DNA of 64,000 nucleotides from Mycobacterium senriense (GTDB lineage: Bacteria > Actinomycetota > Actinomycetes > Mycobacteriales > Mycobacteriaceae), in the NCBI RefSeq assembly GCF_019668465.1, contig NZ_AP024828.1, forward strand, positions 310,001 to 374,000, written 5' to 3'. The position numbers and the translations under genes were made by a program. This document shows positions 1 to 7,460 of this stretch, in pieces. The notes below the pieces were generated by a model, which saw only the letters and a program-made list of their open reading frames with translations, was not told the origin of the DNA and ran no database searches. Positions within the stretch are counted from its first letter, which is position 1, and the number at the start of each line of letters is the position of its first letter.

Positions 1-379
1 GCGTCGTCAACGACACATACTTACCACCGAACACCGTCGTCGCCTTGATATCGGCATTCACATTCGACGGAATCAACGCCAGATACCGCGGATACACCTC
101 CAACGTGAACTTCGCCGCCGGCTTCCCATCACGCACCGTCTCCGAAATCGACCCCACCCGGCCGATCTCCACCCCGTTATAAGTCACCTTCGAACCCGGA
201 TCCATCACCAACCCGGCCCGCGCCGCCAGCATGGTCAACTGCGTCTTGGGGGTGAAGGCACCCCGGAACTGGATGTAGACCAGGGTGAAGATCACCGCGA
301 GCACCGCGGCCACGATGAAGGTGATCACCTTGTAAGGCGGCTCGCGCGAGTCGTTGATCTGAACGGGTGAACCCTCCAT
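1..379 (-). CDS. MceA-type MCE family protein, N-terminal part (truncated by window edge)
   Basis: Reading from an ATG at 379 toward the left edge gives 126 residues: a short N-terminal tail, one membrane-spanning segment (about residues 18-38), then the MCE/MlaD domain start with ARAGLVMDPGSKVTYNGVEI. MCE proteins are surface lipid-transport subunits that work with YrbE permeases. An in-frame stop lies just upstream, so the ATG is the only plausible start. No good Shine-Dalgarno precedes it, but a short ORF ends 4 bases before it. Residues from about 50 onward are almost identical to the neighbouring mceA at 684-2012, while the first 45 diverge. Probably the first mce gene of an operon continuing to the left. 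Confidence 0.88.
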   Translation of the reverse strand, partial: MEGSPVQINDSREPPYKVITFIVAAVLAVIFTLVYIQFRGAFTPKTQLTMLAARAGLVMDPGSKVTYNGVEIGRVGSISETVRDGKPAAKFTLEVYPRYLALIPSNVNADIKATTVFGGKYVSLTT

Positions 380-383
380 GGCG

Positions 384-506
384 CTACGGCTTGCGCCCGA
401 AGATCATCAGAGGCAGCCACCTATACGGGTGGTTGTCCAGATAACCCACGGTTGCCAACCCTGTCCTCATCTCGGTGCCGCCGCCACCCAGCGCCTGCCT
501 GTACAC
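384..506 (-). CDS. Possible 40-residue leader ORF upstream of mceA
   Basis: An open frame from GTG 506 (alternative ATG 470) ends with TAG at 384-386, four bases before the ATG of the partial mceA. The predicted peptide is about 40 residues and ends in WLPLMIFGRKP. Because mceA lacks its own obvious ribosome-binding site, translational coupling is conceivable. I do not recognise the peptide. It could equally be the remnant of an older gene or chance. No strong Shine-Dalgarno is visible. Confidence 0.2.
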   Translation of the reverse strand: MYRQALGGGGTEMRTGLATVGYLDNHPYRWLPLMIFGRKP

Positions 507-526
507 ACATGCAATGAGATCAATGA

Positions 527-555
527 AATGTACCGCGACGCCGTGGCACAAACAA
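527..555 (-). promoter_or_regulatory. Candidate promoter of the left mceA gene
   Basis: On the minus strand TTGTTT (550-555) and TACATT (527-532) are separated by 17 bases, a good sigma-A-like arrangement. The -10 box lies in a 20-base block (521-540) that recurs exactly at 2117-2136 upstream of the second mceA gene, which supports a regulatory role. The predicted 5' leader is about 140 bases. Confidence 0.4.
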
Positions 556-683
556 AGCAACAGTCAATTCGGCGAGCGCACAACATCATCTTTCGAATAA
601 CGGTTCCCGCTGGTGACGGTTGACCGCTGATGTCAGCAAGCGAATGACGTTGCCTGGCAGAGCTTTCGCGCGTCAAGCGGGAG

Positions 684-2012
684 CTACGGGTTGATGGTGT
701 TGTCGCCGACCTGGCGGCCCCAGACGTATTCGATCGCATACGGTGATCCGGTGTCCAGGTGGTTGTAGGGCGCAAGGCTGTTGCCGGAGTCCATCACCAA
801 CTCCGGTGCGGGCCACAGGTCGCGGGTAATCGGCTGCCAGCATCCCGGGGCGCCGCCGGGGCCGCCGCGCGCGTTCACCCGCGGCAGGTTCTCCGGATAG
901 GTGTAGGGGTTGGGCGCGCCGCCGACCAGACCCGCCGCTCCGCCGAGTCCCAACGTGAGCGCGGCGATGGCGGCCAGCGACAGTGGGTTCGCGATCAGAC
1001 CCAGTCCCGACGTGACCTCGGTGTCCATGTTCAACGAGTAGCCGTTGAACCCGCCCTCGGACGCACCGGTAATGGGCACGATGTCGTGGTAGTTGTGCAG
1101 CATGCAATAGATTTCCGGGCTGTAGGTGTCCAGCAGCTGCGCCGAGGGCACCAGGTCGGCGGCGCCGCGCGCCAGGTACGGCCCGCCCTTGTTGAACAAC
1201 TCCGCGCCGGTGTTGCCGAACCCGGCCGCCGACAACAACGCCTGATCCAGATCCTTCTGCTGGGCATTGATAGTGCGCGAGGTGATCACCGCATTGTTCA
1301 AAAAGTCGAACAGATCCGGCGACGCGTTCGCATACGTATCGCCCAGCGCGGCCAACCGCTGAATGTCCTTGCGCGCCTGCGGCATCTGCGGATTCACGTC
1401 ATCAAGCAACGCATTCGCATTGGTCACCGACTGACCGAACTTCTCCCCCAGGCCAGACAACGACTGCGCCGCCGCGCTCAACGTCAAATTCAGCTTGACC
1501 GGATCCACCTTCTCCGCGATCGACGTGATCGTCTGAAACAGCGTGTTGATCTCGGTGGTCACCGACCGCGCGTCGATCACCGTGTGCGTCGAGATCTTCT
1601 GCGGCGACGGGTTAGCCGGCGTCGTCAACGACACATACTTACCACCGAACACCGTCGTCGCCTTGATATCGGCATTCACATTCGACGGAATCAACGCCAG
1701 ATACCGCGGATACACCTCCAGGATGAACTTCGCCGCCGGCTTGCCGTCACGCACCGTCTCCGAAATCGACCCCACCCGGCCGATCTCCACCCCGTTATAA
1801 GTCACCTTCGAACCCGGATCCATCACCAACCCCGCCCGCGCCGCCAGCATGGTCAGCCGCGTCTTTTCCGTGAAGGCACCCCGGAATTGCCCGTACACCA
1901 AGGCCAGAATCAGCGCGCACACAACCAGCACTGCGACGGCGATCCACTTGAACGGTGGAGTTCGTTGCGAGTTGATCTGAACGGGTGAGCCGGGACCTGA
2001 TTGTGTCGACAA
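684..2012 (-). CDS. MceA-type MCE family protein
   Basis: 442 residues, the usual MceA size. It has an N-terminal membrane segment (about 24-44), the MCE domain (about 50-130), a long helical region, and an MceA-type C-terminus containing GCWQPITRDLWPAP and APYNHLDTGSPYA. It is expected at the cell envelope as part of a lipid importer. The start used is TTG 2012, because its N-terminus (GSPVQIN) aligns with the paralogue at 1-379. It stands alone: no yrbE pair lies upstream, where the next gene is divergent, and downstream comes only a 300-base gap and the second mceA. It looks like a tandem duplicate of the first operon gene. Lipid substrate unknown. Confidence 0.9.
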   Translation of the reverse strand: MSTQSGPGSPVQINSQRTPPFKWIAVAVLVVCALILALVYGQFRGAFTEKTRLTMLAARAGLVMDPGSKVTYNGVEIGRVGSISETVRDGKPAAKFILEVYPRYLALIPSNVNADIKATTVFGGKYVSLTTPANPSPQKISTHTVIDARSVTTEINTLFQTITSIAEKVDPVKLNLTLSAAAQSLSGLGEKFGQSVTNANALLDDVNPQMPQARKDIQRLAALGDTYANASPDLFDFLNNAVITSRTINAQQKDLDQALLSAAGFGNTGAELFNKGGPYLARGAADLVPSAQLLDTYSPEIYCMLHNYHDIVPITGASEGGFNGYSLNMDTEVTSGLGLIANPLSLAAIAALTLGLGGAAGLVGGAPNPYTYPENLPRVNARGGPGGAPGCWQPITRDLWPAPELVMDSGNSLAPYNHLDTGSPYAIEYVWGRQVGDNTINP

Positions 2013-2116
2013 GACCGCCGCTGCCCCTCACGTCCGCGCCGAGGCCTCCCCCGGGAACCGCGGCGAATCACCCCCTGCGTTTGCCAGGAGCTCCGCACTC
2101 ATGCACTAACGAAGAC

Positions 2117-2151
2117 CAATGAAATGTACCGCGACGGCCTCGCTTGTGCGA
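2117..2151 (-). promoter_or_regulatory. Candidate promoter of the second mceA gene
   Basis: Bases 2117-2136 repeat exactly the 20-base block found at 521-540, again on the minus strand about 105 bases before an mceA start. TACATT (minus strand, 2123-2128) is the proposed -10. The -35 region here is less convincing than in the other copy. Outside this block the two upstream regions are not obviously alike. Confidence 0.35.
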
Positions 2152-2290
2152 ACCACCGTTCACAAAGATCGGTGCCTCTGGCCGCAACGAGAGGTAATTC
2201 ACAATCCTGCCGGAAGTCGCCGGCATATCGGTGACGGCGATCCCCGATACGCCGGGTCTAGGCTCGTGAAGGACCGAGGAAAGGTGCGCG

Positions 2291-2827
2291 ATGCTCGCAG
2301 CGTTCGGATTCGAATCCCTGGGCGTGGTCGTCGGGGACATGTACTTCATCGACCCTTCCCCGCTCGATGGTCAGGAAACCCCGGAGCGGGGCGTCAGGCT
2401 GGAACTGCGCCTCGTCGACCGGGCGGCGCCCCAGGGCTCGATCTACGCCGGCGTCCCGATCGCCTTCACCCGCCCGGTGTGGCGGGTGGACCTGTTCGGC
2501 TCCACGGACAGCCCGCCCGGGACGCTGGACCGGGCTCATCATCATCCGCGGTTTAACGGTTGGGAACCAAGTCGCCGGCACTTCGTTCCGGAGCTGTCGG
2601 CCGACCCGCTGGCCTGGCTGGCCGAGCAGCTGGCCGACCCGGCCGCCATCCTGGCCCGCGCCGGCGTAGACGCCGACGAGGTCAGCGAAGCCGACACCGC
2701 CGGACTCTCGGCGGCGGCCCCGGAGATCGTCGCGGCGGTGAAACGGTTGCTCGACGGCGTGCGCGACGGCGAATTGGCCCCGGCCCCCGCCGAGCCGGTC
2801 GCCGCCGCCCGCACCGGCTGGCTCTGA
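2291..2827 (+). CDS. Conserved hypothetical protein
   Basis: 178 residues starting at ATG 2291, with a GAGGAAAGG ribosome-binding site 8 bases upstream. The N-terminal two thirds look like a compact globular domain (DMYFIDPSP, a VWRVDLFG strand, a HHHPRFNGW histidine cluster). The C-terminus is alanine-rich. There is no signal peptide or membrane segment. It is followed after 20 bases by the glutathione peroxidase gene in the same direction, so the two are probably co-transcribed. I do not recognise the family and assign no function. Confidence 0.8.
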   Translation: MLAAFGFESLGVVVGDMYFIDPSPLDGQETPERGVRLELRLVDRAAPQGSIYAGVPIAFTRPVWRVDLFGSTDSPPGTLDRAHHHPRFNGWEPSRRHFVPELSADPLAWLAEQLADPAAILARAGVDADEVSEADTAGLSAAAPEIVAAVKRLLDGVRDGELAPAPAEPVAAARTGWL

Positions 2828-2847
2828 GTTGCGTTAGCGTCGTGGGC

Positions 2848-3336
2848 GTGACCCTCAAAAACATCGCCCTGACCACCCTCGACGGCCGATCGACCACGCT
2901 GGCCGAATTGTCCGACGGCGCAACGCTCGTCGTCAACGTCGCTTCCAAATGCGGGCTGACTCCGCAGTACACCGCGCTGGAGAAGCTGGCTAAGGATTAC
3001 GCCGACCGCGGGCTGACCGTTGTCGGCGTCCCCTGCAACCAGTTCATGGGCCAGGAGCCGGGCACGGCCGATGAGATCCAGGAGTTCTGCTCGACGACCT
3101 ACGGGGTGACGTTCCCGCTGTTGGCGAAGACCGACGTCAACGGTGACGACCGCCACCCGCTGTATGCCGAGCTGACCAAGGCCGCCGATGCCGACGGCCA
3201 GGCCGGCGACATCCAGTGGAACTTCGAGAAGTTCCTGCTCGCGCCCGGCGGCGAGGTCGTTCAGCGGTTCCGGCCCCGTACCGAGCCCGACGCCCCCGAG
3301 GTGATCAGCGCCATCGAGACCGTGCTGCCGCGCTAG
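2848..3336 (+). CDS. Glutathione peroxidase family protein (thiol peroxidase)
   Basis: 162 residues from GTG 2848; an in-frame GTG at 2842 is an alternative. Family motifs are clear: NVASKCGLT with the peroxidatic Cys where animal enzymes have selenocysteine, then GVPCNQF and WNFEKFL. Cys-type members normally reduce peroxides with thioredoxin-like donors rather than glutathione. The gene ends exactly where the 92-bp repeat and the bidirectional terminator begin. In the uninterrupted chromosome it would have converged on the initiator tRNA gene. Confidence 0.92.
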   Translation: MTLKNIALTTLDGRSTTLAELSDGATLVVNVASKCGLTPQYTALEKLAKDYADRGLTVVGVPCNQFMGQEPGTADEIQEFCSTTYGVTFPLLAKTDVNGDDRHPLYAELTKAADADGQAGDIQWNFEKFLLAPGGEVVQRFRPRTEPDAPEVISAIETVLPR

Positions 3337-3427
3337 GCATGAAAACGGCCCCCGGAGTGATCTCCGGGGGCCGTTTTACCTGGTAGCGGGGACAGGATTC
3401 GAACCTGCGACCTCTGGGTTATGAGCC
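3336..3427. repeat. Left 92-bp attachment repeat with tRNA-fMet 3' remnant
   Basis: Identical to 7461-7552. It holds the terminator hairpin (3342-3377) and, at 3381-3427, minus-strand tRNA positions 31-77 from the anticodon stem-loop to CCA. At 3428 the sequence departs from tRNA. It is therefore a displaced, non-functional tRNA 3' half, the attL-like scar. Confidence 0.92.
3342..3377. terminator. Bidirectional intrinsic terminator (left copy)
   Basis: A perfect 16-bp inverted repeat (AAAACGGCCCCCGGAG, a 4-base loop, and its complement ending in TTTT) works on either strand. It terminates the glutathione peroxidase transcript and, in the copy at 7467-7502, the tRNA transcript. Confidence 0.9.
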
Positions 3428-3691
3428 AACCGGTTCCGGTCTCGCATGGCCTCCCGGGTCTCAAACGTGCAGGTCACGATCAACCGCCCGTCCCAGCCAT
3501 CACGGCGCGTCTCACACGATCACGGTCATTACGCGGCGTTTCGTTCACAAATCCGTTCACAATTGTCGCCGACAACTGGGCCTCGGCAGTAATCGAGTTG
3601 ACAGACAGCGAGACGTGACTGCTGGATGAAGTGGTGGACTCGCGCTGTCATATGAGATAGTATTCGAACGTTCAGAAAACAGTTTCGCTTC
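3428..3691. other. Left end of the island, noncoding, with candidate recombinase arm sites and TA promoter
   Basis: This 264-base stretch holds no convincing gene. It contains GTTCACAAATCCGTTCACAA at 3543-3562, an exact copy of 7439-7458 at the other end of the island. Just before the first cargo gene is an 8-base palindrome GAACGTTC (3666-3673), which could be an operator for the HTH protein. No clean promoter pair could be fixed. Confidence 0.5.
3543..3562. repeat. 20-bp island-end repeat, left copy
   Basis: GTTCACAAATCCGTTCACAA, itself two copies of GTTCACAA spaced by ATCC. An identical 20-mer is at 7439-7458. Each copy lies roughly 90-120 bases inside the presumed crossover near the tRNA anticodon region, the position of arm-type integrase or excisionase sites. 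The role is inferred. Confidence 0.6.
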
Positions 3692-4249
3692 GTGCGAATA
3701 GGTGGTGATCTTCCGGTGAGTGCCGAAGCGGTCCAGACCGCGACCTTCCTCTCGGAGCATCCCGAGGACCTCGCACCGGTCGTCGGGTTCCTGGCGGCTC
3801 ACGAGCGCCGTCATGGCGCAGCGGCTTCTCCCAGTTATGCACTGGTCGGTGTCGACGAGCACGACCGCATCGAGCTGCCTGGGGCGGTCCACGAAGCCTT
3901 GACGAAGGTAGTGGCAGCACTTCATGCGGGCAAAGCAGTGACCGTAGCGCCGCAAACCATGACGCTAACCACACAGCAGGCGGCCGACCTTCTCGGCGTG
4001 AGTCGCCCGACGATTGTGCGGCTGATCAATGACAACGTGCTGCCTGCCGAACGAATCGGCAACCGGCATCGGCTTCTGCTCGATGATGTGCTGTCTTATC
4101 GCGAGGAGCGCCGCAAGCGTCAATACGACGCATTGGCGGCGACCGCCGACATCGAACGCGATGACGACGCGGAGACGATCCGAAAGCAACTACGCGAAGC
4201 CCGCCGCGTTGTGGCGGCGCGCCGAAAGAAATCGGCCCAGCCGAGCTGA
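3692..4249 (+). CDS. Excisionase-type HTH protein, probable antitoxin partner of the PIN protein
   Basis: 185 residues from GTG 3692 (GTG 3716 is an alternative). The N-terminal half (1-85) is an uncharacterised domain. Residues 90-138 form a MerR/excisionase-type helix-turn-helix (LTTQQAADLLGVSRPTIVRL then RIGNRHR), and the basic C-terminus is probably helical. It precedes the PIN gene by 14 bases, the usual antitoxin-toxin order, so the likely role is neutralising the PIN nuclease and repressing its own promoter through the GAACGTTC palindrome. An alternative reading is an excision-directionality factor for the island, since it is the only DNA-binding protein of that class present. Confidence 0.82.
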   Translation: MRIGGDLPVSAEAVQTATFLSEHPEDLAPVVGFLAAHERRHGAAASPSYALVGVDEHDRIELPGAVHEALTKVVAALHAGKAVTVAPQTMTLTTQQAADLLGVSRPTIVRLINDNVLPAERIGNRHRLLLDDVLSYREERRKRQYDALAATADIERDDDAETIRKQLREARRVVAARRKKSAQPS

Positions 4250-4263
4250 CACGATGGGCGGCG

Positions 4264-4836
4264 ATGTTCGCCGCCCTACTCGATACCTCGGTGCTATGGC
4301 CGAGCTTGCAGCGCGACTTCTTGCTTTCGCTCGCCATCGAAGGACTCTATCGACCACTGTGGTCAACCGCGATCCTGGGCGAGCTCGAATACACCGAGAC
4401 ACAAAAGCTGATGAGTCGAGGAGAACAACCCGCTACCGCAGCCGCTCGGGCGCGTCACCTGATTGACCAGATGACAACCGCTTTCGACGACGCTCTGGTC
4501 GAAAATTGGGAACCCCATGATGGTGCCTTCGGTTTGCCCGATCCGGATGACGAGCACGTACTTGCCGCTGCGGTTGTGGGCGGAGCAGGCGCCATCATCA
4601 CCCTCAACCTAAGGGACTTCCCGATTACGAAGATTCCCTCGCACATCAAGGTCCTATCCCCCGCTGAATTTGCTGCAGACACCGTATCGGTTTCACCAGA
4701 CGACGCGCTGCGGGCTGTCCAGACAATGGCCTCCAGGTACTCCGCCCCACCGCTGACGAACGAGGAAATCTTGAGCCGGCTCGTTCAGCGATACCAGATG
4801 ACCGAAGCGGTCGAGCTCATCCGCGCCGTCACCTGA
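4264..4836 (+). CDS. PIN-domain ribonuclease, probable toxin
   Basis: 190 residues from ATG 4264. PIN acidic residues are in order: D7 in LLDTSV, E40 in ILGELEYTE, D93/D96 in LPDPDDEHVLAAA, and N115/D118 in ITLNLRDF, giving the Mg2+ site of VapC-like RNases. The C-terminal 60 residues form an extra helical tail. Expected to be a cytoplasmic endoribonuclease controlled by the upstream HTH protein. RNA target unknown. The downstream primase-helicase gene begins 60 bases later in the same direction, so all three may form one transcript, making this a possible last-resort effector of the island rather than a free-standing TA module. Confidence 0.85.
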   Translation: MFAALLDTSVLWPSLQRDFLLSLAIEGLYRPLWSTAILGELEYTETQKLMSRGEQPATAAARARHLIDQMTTAFDDALVENWEPHDGAFGLPDPDDEHVLAAAVVGGAGAIITLNLRDFPITKIPSHIKVLSPAEFAADTVSVSPDDALRAVQTMASRYSAPPLTNEEILSRLVQRYQMTEAVELIRAVT

Positions 4837-4896
4837 GCGTCTTGTCGAGGCGGCCACCCCATCAGCCTGCATCGCTGGTGCAAGCATCGGCAGACT

Positions 4897-7260
4897 GTGG
4901 TTGTGGAGGAGCGATTCCCGGGCGAGCTGGAGACGTTGCGTGCCGACAATATGCGCTTGCATCGACTTCTCAAACTGAGCGAAGAGCAGGCCCGGGCGGC
5001 GGATCCAGATCAAGCCACCCTGACCGGAGCACCGGAATCGCCGGTCAACATGAGATCGGCGCCCGAAGACAAGGTCCGCTTCTTCTTCGATTTGTTTCGA
5101 TGTCGCTCCGACGTTTACGCGCTGCGTTGGGAGAACCGCCGCGACGGTCGATCCGGTTGGATGCCGGCCATTCGCGGCTACTGGCGCAAGGGCATGAACC
5201 GCGCCGACGCCCCGTATCTTCCTTTGACCCCCGACGTCATCGGACAACACCTACGCGGCGACGTTCATATCGGCCTATATCCGCTGGGCGACGATGACAC
5301 ATGTTGGTGGGTCACGGCAGACTTCGACAAACAGGCCGCAATGCTCGACGCACTGGCCTATATGAAAGCCGCACGGGCCTACCAAGTTCCAGCTGCGTTG
5401 GAGGTGTCGCAGTCGGGGCGGGGTGCGCATGTTTGGATCTTCTTCGCCCAAGCCACGTCGGCGGCAACTGCGCGCGGTATCGCGACCAGCCTGCTGGGCG
5501 AGGCCTTCCAACTCCGCGGCAGCATGCACCTCAGCAGCTATGACCGACTGTTTCCCTCCCAAGATGTCCACACTGGCCGCGGCATGGGAAACCTCATCGC
5601 GGCACCGCTCAACGGCAAACGCCGCCAACACGGCACAACACTATTCCTCGACCCCGCCACGCTGGAACCCTTCGACGACCAATGGGCCTACCTGTCGAGT
5701 ATCGCGCGGCTGTCGCATAAGGAAGTGGGCACACTCGCTCGCAGTCTGCCCGATCCGCAATTCGGCCACCGTGTGCGCAGACTGCAGTTACCCACCTCGT
5801 CGAAAATCGTGCCGAGGCCCGCAGCGATCGTCCGGGCGACTTTCACATCCCGACTTACCCTGACCGCCAACGATTTAGGTCCAGCTATGATCGCAGCCGT
5901 CAAACATGCTGCCTCAATCCGCAATCCCGAGTTCGATGCCCGCCAGCGCGCTCGACGCAGCACTTGGGACACTCCGCGCTTTCTCTACAGCTACGACGAG
6001 ACCTCCGACGGCGACCTCGTCCTGCCGCGCGGGCTGTACACACTTCTGGTGGAACTGATTGATTCAGCCGGCAGTACGTTGCACATCGCCGACGAGCGAG
6101 CCCGCGGCGAGAGTCACGAATTCAGGTGCCTAACCGCGCTCAGGAGCGAGCAGGCCGGCGCCTCCCGCCAACTCGTTGACGAAGATGCAAGCGTGCTGAT
6201 CGCACCTCCCGGCTCCGGCAAGACGGTAATCGCCTGCGCCGCCATCGCTTCCCGTGCCACGTCGACACTCATCCTGGTCGACCGCAAAGCCCTGGCGGAC
6301 CAATGGCGTGACCGGTTGCACAAGCACCTCGGATTCAAGTGCGGACAGATCGGAGGTGGGCGATCCAAGACCACCGGCGTCATTGACGTCGCACTGCTAC
6401 CCACACTGGCCCGCCGCGACAACATCGAAGAGCTCACCGCTAACTACGGTTTCGTTATCGTCGACGAATGCCACCACATCGCCGCAAGCGCCTTCTTCCA
6501 CATTCTCAATCGAATACCCGCCCGATACTGGCTGGGACTCACCGCCACACCCGAGCGCCGTGACGGGCTTGAAGACCTCATCTACCACCAACTCGGATCA
6601 CATCACGTAACCATCGAAGGGCCAGCTGCCGGCCAGCTTCCCTCAGCGGATACCGACCTGCTCGCACCGCACCCCGTCCTCTGCCTGCATCCCACCAAGT
6701 TCCGCTATACCGGGCAGGCCGACCCGAGCGCCCCGGGCGGAATGGCTGAGATCTACCGAGCACTGATCGCCGATGAAGCTCGGCTCACACAGATCGTTGC
6801 CGACGTCCTTGCCGCTCACACTGACGGTGCCAACATCCTCGTACTCACCACGTGGGTCGACCACCTCAACGAGATTGCCGAACGACTCCGCAATGCTGGT
6901 AAGTCAGTCGTCGTGCTGAGCGGCCAAATGAAGGCGCGCCAACGCCGCGAGGTCTCCGAACAACTCGCCAACCACACCGCCGATACCGAGCCCTTGCTAA
7001 TCGTCGGCACCAGCTCGTTCATCGGCGAGGGATTCGACTGCCCTGCCCTGGACACGCTGTTCCTCGCCGCCCCAATCACCTTCAAGAACCGACTCGTCCA
7101 ATACGTCGGGCGCATCATCCGACCCCACCCCACCAAGACCACCGCAACCGTGCACGACTATCACGATGAACTCACCCCAGTAATCGCCTCATCACTACGA
7201 AAACGCGCACCCGGCTACACCAAACTGGGCTTCCCAGACCCCAGAAAACTGGTCCGATAA
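4897..7260 (+). CDS. TOTE-type primase domain fused to superfamily 2 helicase
   Basis: 787 residues from GTG 4897 (GTG 4903 is an alternative). Residues 8-34 form a heptad-like helix, 55-275 an archaeo-eukaryotic-type primase domain, and 410-760 an SF2 helicase. Primase signatures: D142/D144 (ADFDK), S173-H178 (SGRGAHVW), a SYDRLFPSQD segment and GNLIAAPL. Helicase signatures: Walker A PPGSGKT (437-443), DECH (523-526), GLTATPERRDG (547-557) and motif VI QYVGRIIRP (735-743). This architecture is that of proteins annotated with the TOTE conflict-system primase domain, predicted to act against invading nucleic acid. The segment between WENRR and PLTPDVI lacks the cysteines I recall in many relatives. 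No nuclease domain is visible. All motifs are intact, so the gene looks functional. Confidence 0.9.
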   Translation: MVVEERFPGELETLRADNMRLHRLLKLSEEQARAADPDQATLTGAPESPVNMRSAPEDKVRFFFDLFRCRSDVYALRWENRRDGRSGWMPAIRGYWRKGMNRADAPYLPLTPDVIGQHLRGDVHIGLYPLGDDDTCWWVTADFDKQAAMLDALAYMKAARAYQVPAALEVSQSGRGAHVWIFFAQATSAATARGIATSLLGEAFQLRGSMHLSSYDRLFPSQDVHTGRGMGNLIAAPLNGKRRQHGTTLFLDPATLEPFDDQWAYLSSIARLSHKEVGTLARSLPDPQFGHRVRRLQLPTSSKIVPRPAAIVRATFTSRLTLTANDLGPAMIAAVKHAASIRNPEFDARQRARRSTWDTPRFLYSYDETSDGDLVLPRGLYTLLVELIDSAGSTLHIADERARGESHEFRCLTALRSEQAGASRQLVDEDASVLIAPPGSGKTVIACAAIASRATSTLILVDRKALADQWRDRLHKHLGFKCGQIGGGRSKTTGVIDVALLPTLARRDNIEELTANYGFVIVDECHHIAASAFFHILNRIPARYWLGLTATPERRDGLEDLIYHQLGSHHVTIEGPAAGQLPSADTDLLAPHPVLCLHPTKFRYTGQADPSAPGGMAEIYRALIADEARLTQIVADVLAAHTDGANILVLTTWVDHLNEIAERLRNAGKSVVVLSGQMKARQRREVSEQLANHTADTEPLLIVGTSSFIGEGFDCPALDTLFLAAPITFKNRLVQYVGRIIRPHPTKTTATVHDYHDELTPVIASSLRKRAPGYTKLGFPDPRKLVR

Positions 7261-7438
7261 GCGTCGCCGGCCAGTAGGGCAGGCGACCCAGCGATCACAG
7301 GATCATTCGTCGCCATTGACACCCTTCCGCGGACTTCTGGGCCGATGTAGCAACCTTGATCGGTAGCCCAAAACTCACCTGTGTCGGGCGTTACCTGGAC
7401 GATTCGAGGGCGCTCAACGATGGTCAGCAAAGGCCAAT

Positions 7439-7458
7439 GTTCACAAATCCGTTCACAA
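7439..7458. repeat. 20-bp island-end repeat, right copy
   Basis: Exact match to 3543-3562, two bases before the right 92-bp repeat. See the left copy for the proposed arm-site role. Confidence 0.6.
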
Positions 7459-7460
7459 GG

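Noticed and set aside
3428..3691. Remnant of an integrase gene at the left end of the island
   Set aside because: Minus-strand frames containing VNGFVNET run into stops and show no tyrosine-recombinase motifs such as HxLR or the catalytic Tyr.
7215..7430. 71-residue minus-strand ORF at the right end of the island
   Set aside because: It overlaps the 3' end of the primase-helicase gene, has no ribosome-binding site or recognisable family, and its composition fits an antisense shadow. It is not excluded as a small island gene.
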